Assembly: GCA_019748095.1 (NCBI GenBank)
Contig: JAIEQA010000048.1
Span: 1-64,000, forward strand
Direction of reading: 5' to 3'
Source of the DNA: Caulobacteraceae bacterium
GTDB lineage: Bacteria; Pseudomonadota; Alphaproteobacteria; Caulobacterales; Caulobacteraceae
DNA: 64,000 nucleotides
Part shown: positions 63,766 to 64,000 of the stretch, in pieces
Layout of the letters: every line of letters begins with the position of its first letter
How positions within the stretch are numbered: position 1 is the stretch's first letter
The notes under the pieces: generated by a model
The model's database searches: none
Told to the model about the DNA's origin: nothing
What the model saw: the letters and a program-made list of their open reading frames with translations, nothing else
Made by a program: the position numbers and the translations under genes

Positions 63766-64000
63766 TTACGCTTCGGTCGAAGCGTCGGTGTCGGGGGTGG
63801 CGGCGGCCTTCTTGGCCGGTGCCTTCTTGGCGGCGGGCTTGGGGGCCTCGGCCTCGACCGGAGCAGCCTCGACGCGGGGGGCCAGGCCCCGGGCGCGCAG
63901 GTTGATCTCGGCCTTGGTCGTCAGGTCGACCTTGCCGTCCCATTTGGCGGTCTCGCCGGCACCGTCGATGCCGGTGATGCGCAGGACCGATTCCATCTGG
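63766..64000 (-). CDS. rplU: Ribosomal protein L21, C-terminal part (cut by window edge)
   Basis: The last 77 codons of a gene entering from the right edge. QMESVLRITGIDGAGE is the end of the L21 core (after the HRQ of the family). A long tail follows, ending in an Ala/Lys/Pro-rich region (PKPAAKKAPAKKAAATPD) as seen in L21 of Caulobacterales. Position directly upstream of rpmA supports the call. Confidence 0.85.
   Translation of the reverse strand, partial: QMESVLRITGIDGAGETAKWDGKVDLTTKAEINLRARGLAPRVEAAPVEAEAPKPAAKKAPAKKAAATPDTDASTEA

Overview
The window is high-GC DNA from an alphaproteobacterium. Gene content points to Caulobacterales, most likely Brevundimonas or a close relative (inference from family resemblance, not from a search). 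Its core, about 9.7-49.3 kb, is a photosynthetic gene cluster (PGC) of an aerobic anoxygenic phototroph, flanked by ordinary housekeeping genes.

Left flank (1-9.6 kb): partial dihydroorotase, a GT9 glycosyltransferase, ygfZ, two small membrane proteins, tag, rnhB, a solitary adenine DNA methyltransferase, pyruvate kinase and a secreted PafA-like phosphatase.

PGC layout: (i) crtF-bchCXYZ-pufBALM on the minus strand (late carotenoid step, chlorophyllide reductase, LH1 and reaction centre), ending in a strong terminator; (ii) crtD-crtC on the plus strand; (iii) bchI-bchD-bchO on the minus strand; (iv) a DUF3422 gene and a lipoprotein c-type cytochrome on the plus strand; (v) bchG, a PucC-like gene, bchP and a small membrane protein on the minus strand, with the repressor gene ppsR and the B12-binding antirepressor gene ppaA just upstream on the same strand; (vi) bchFNBHLM-lhaA-puhABC-orf95-acsF-puhE-hemA on the plus strand. 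Together these take 5-aminolevulinate and the porphyrin branch through to bacteriochlorophyll a and assemble an RC-LH1 core. Genes for LH2 (pucBA), PufC, PufQ, PufX, BchE and BchJ are not in the window; nor are crtE, crtB, crtI or crtA. Only the oxygen-dependent cyclase AcsF is encoded, which fits an aerobic lifestyle.

PpsR-type palindromes (TGT-N12-ACA) lie upstream of bchC, crtD, bchI, bchG and the lipoprotein cytochrome, and degenerate overlapping copies lie between ppaA and bchF. The tandem sites at bchC have the 8-bp spacing known from purple bacteria. The site in front of the cytochrome suggests that this protein is the electron donor to the PufC-less reaction centre; this is the most interesting lead in the window.

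Right flank (49.3-64 kb): an anchored alpha/beta hydrolase directly behind hemA, DUF2189 and TMEM43-family membrane proteins, a polysaccharide group (ugd, UDP-sugar epimerase, WecG-type glycosyltransferase), a Tat-exported GH3 beta-glucosidase with a LacI-type operator, queG, an FKBP lipoprotein, ilvA, small envelope proteins, a GNAT acetyltransferase, rpmA and the 3' end of rplU. Several intergenic gaps hold GC-rich palindromic (REP-like) elements of one family.
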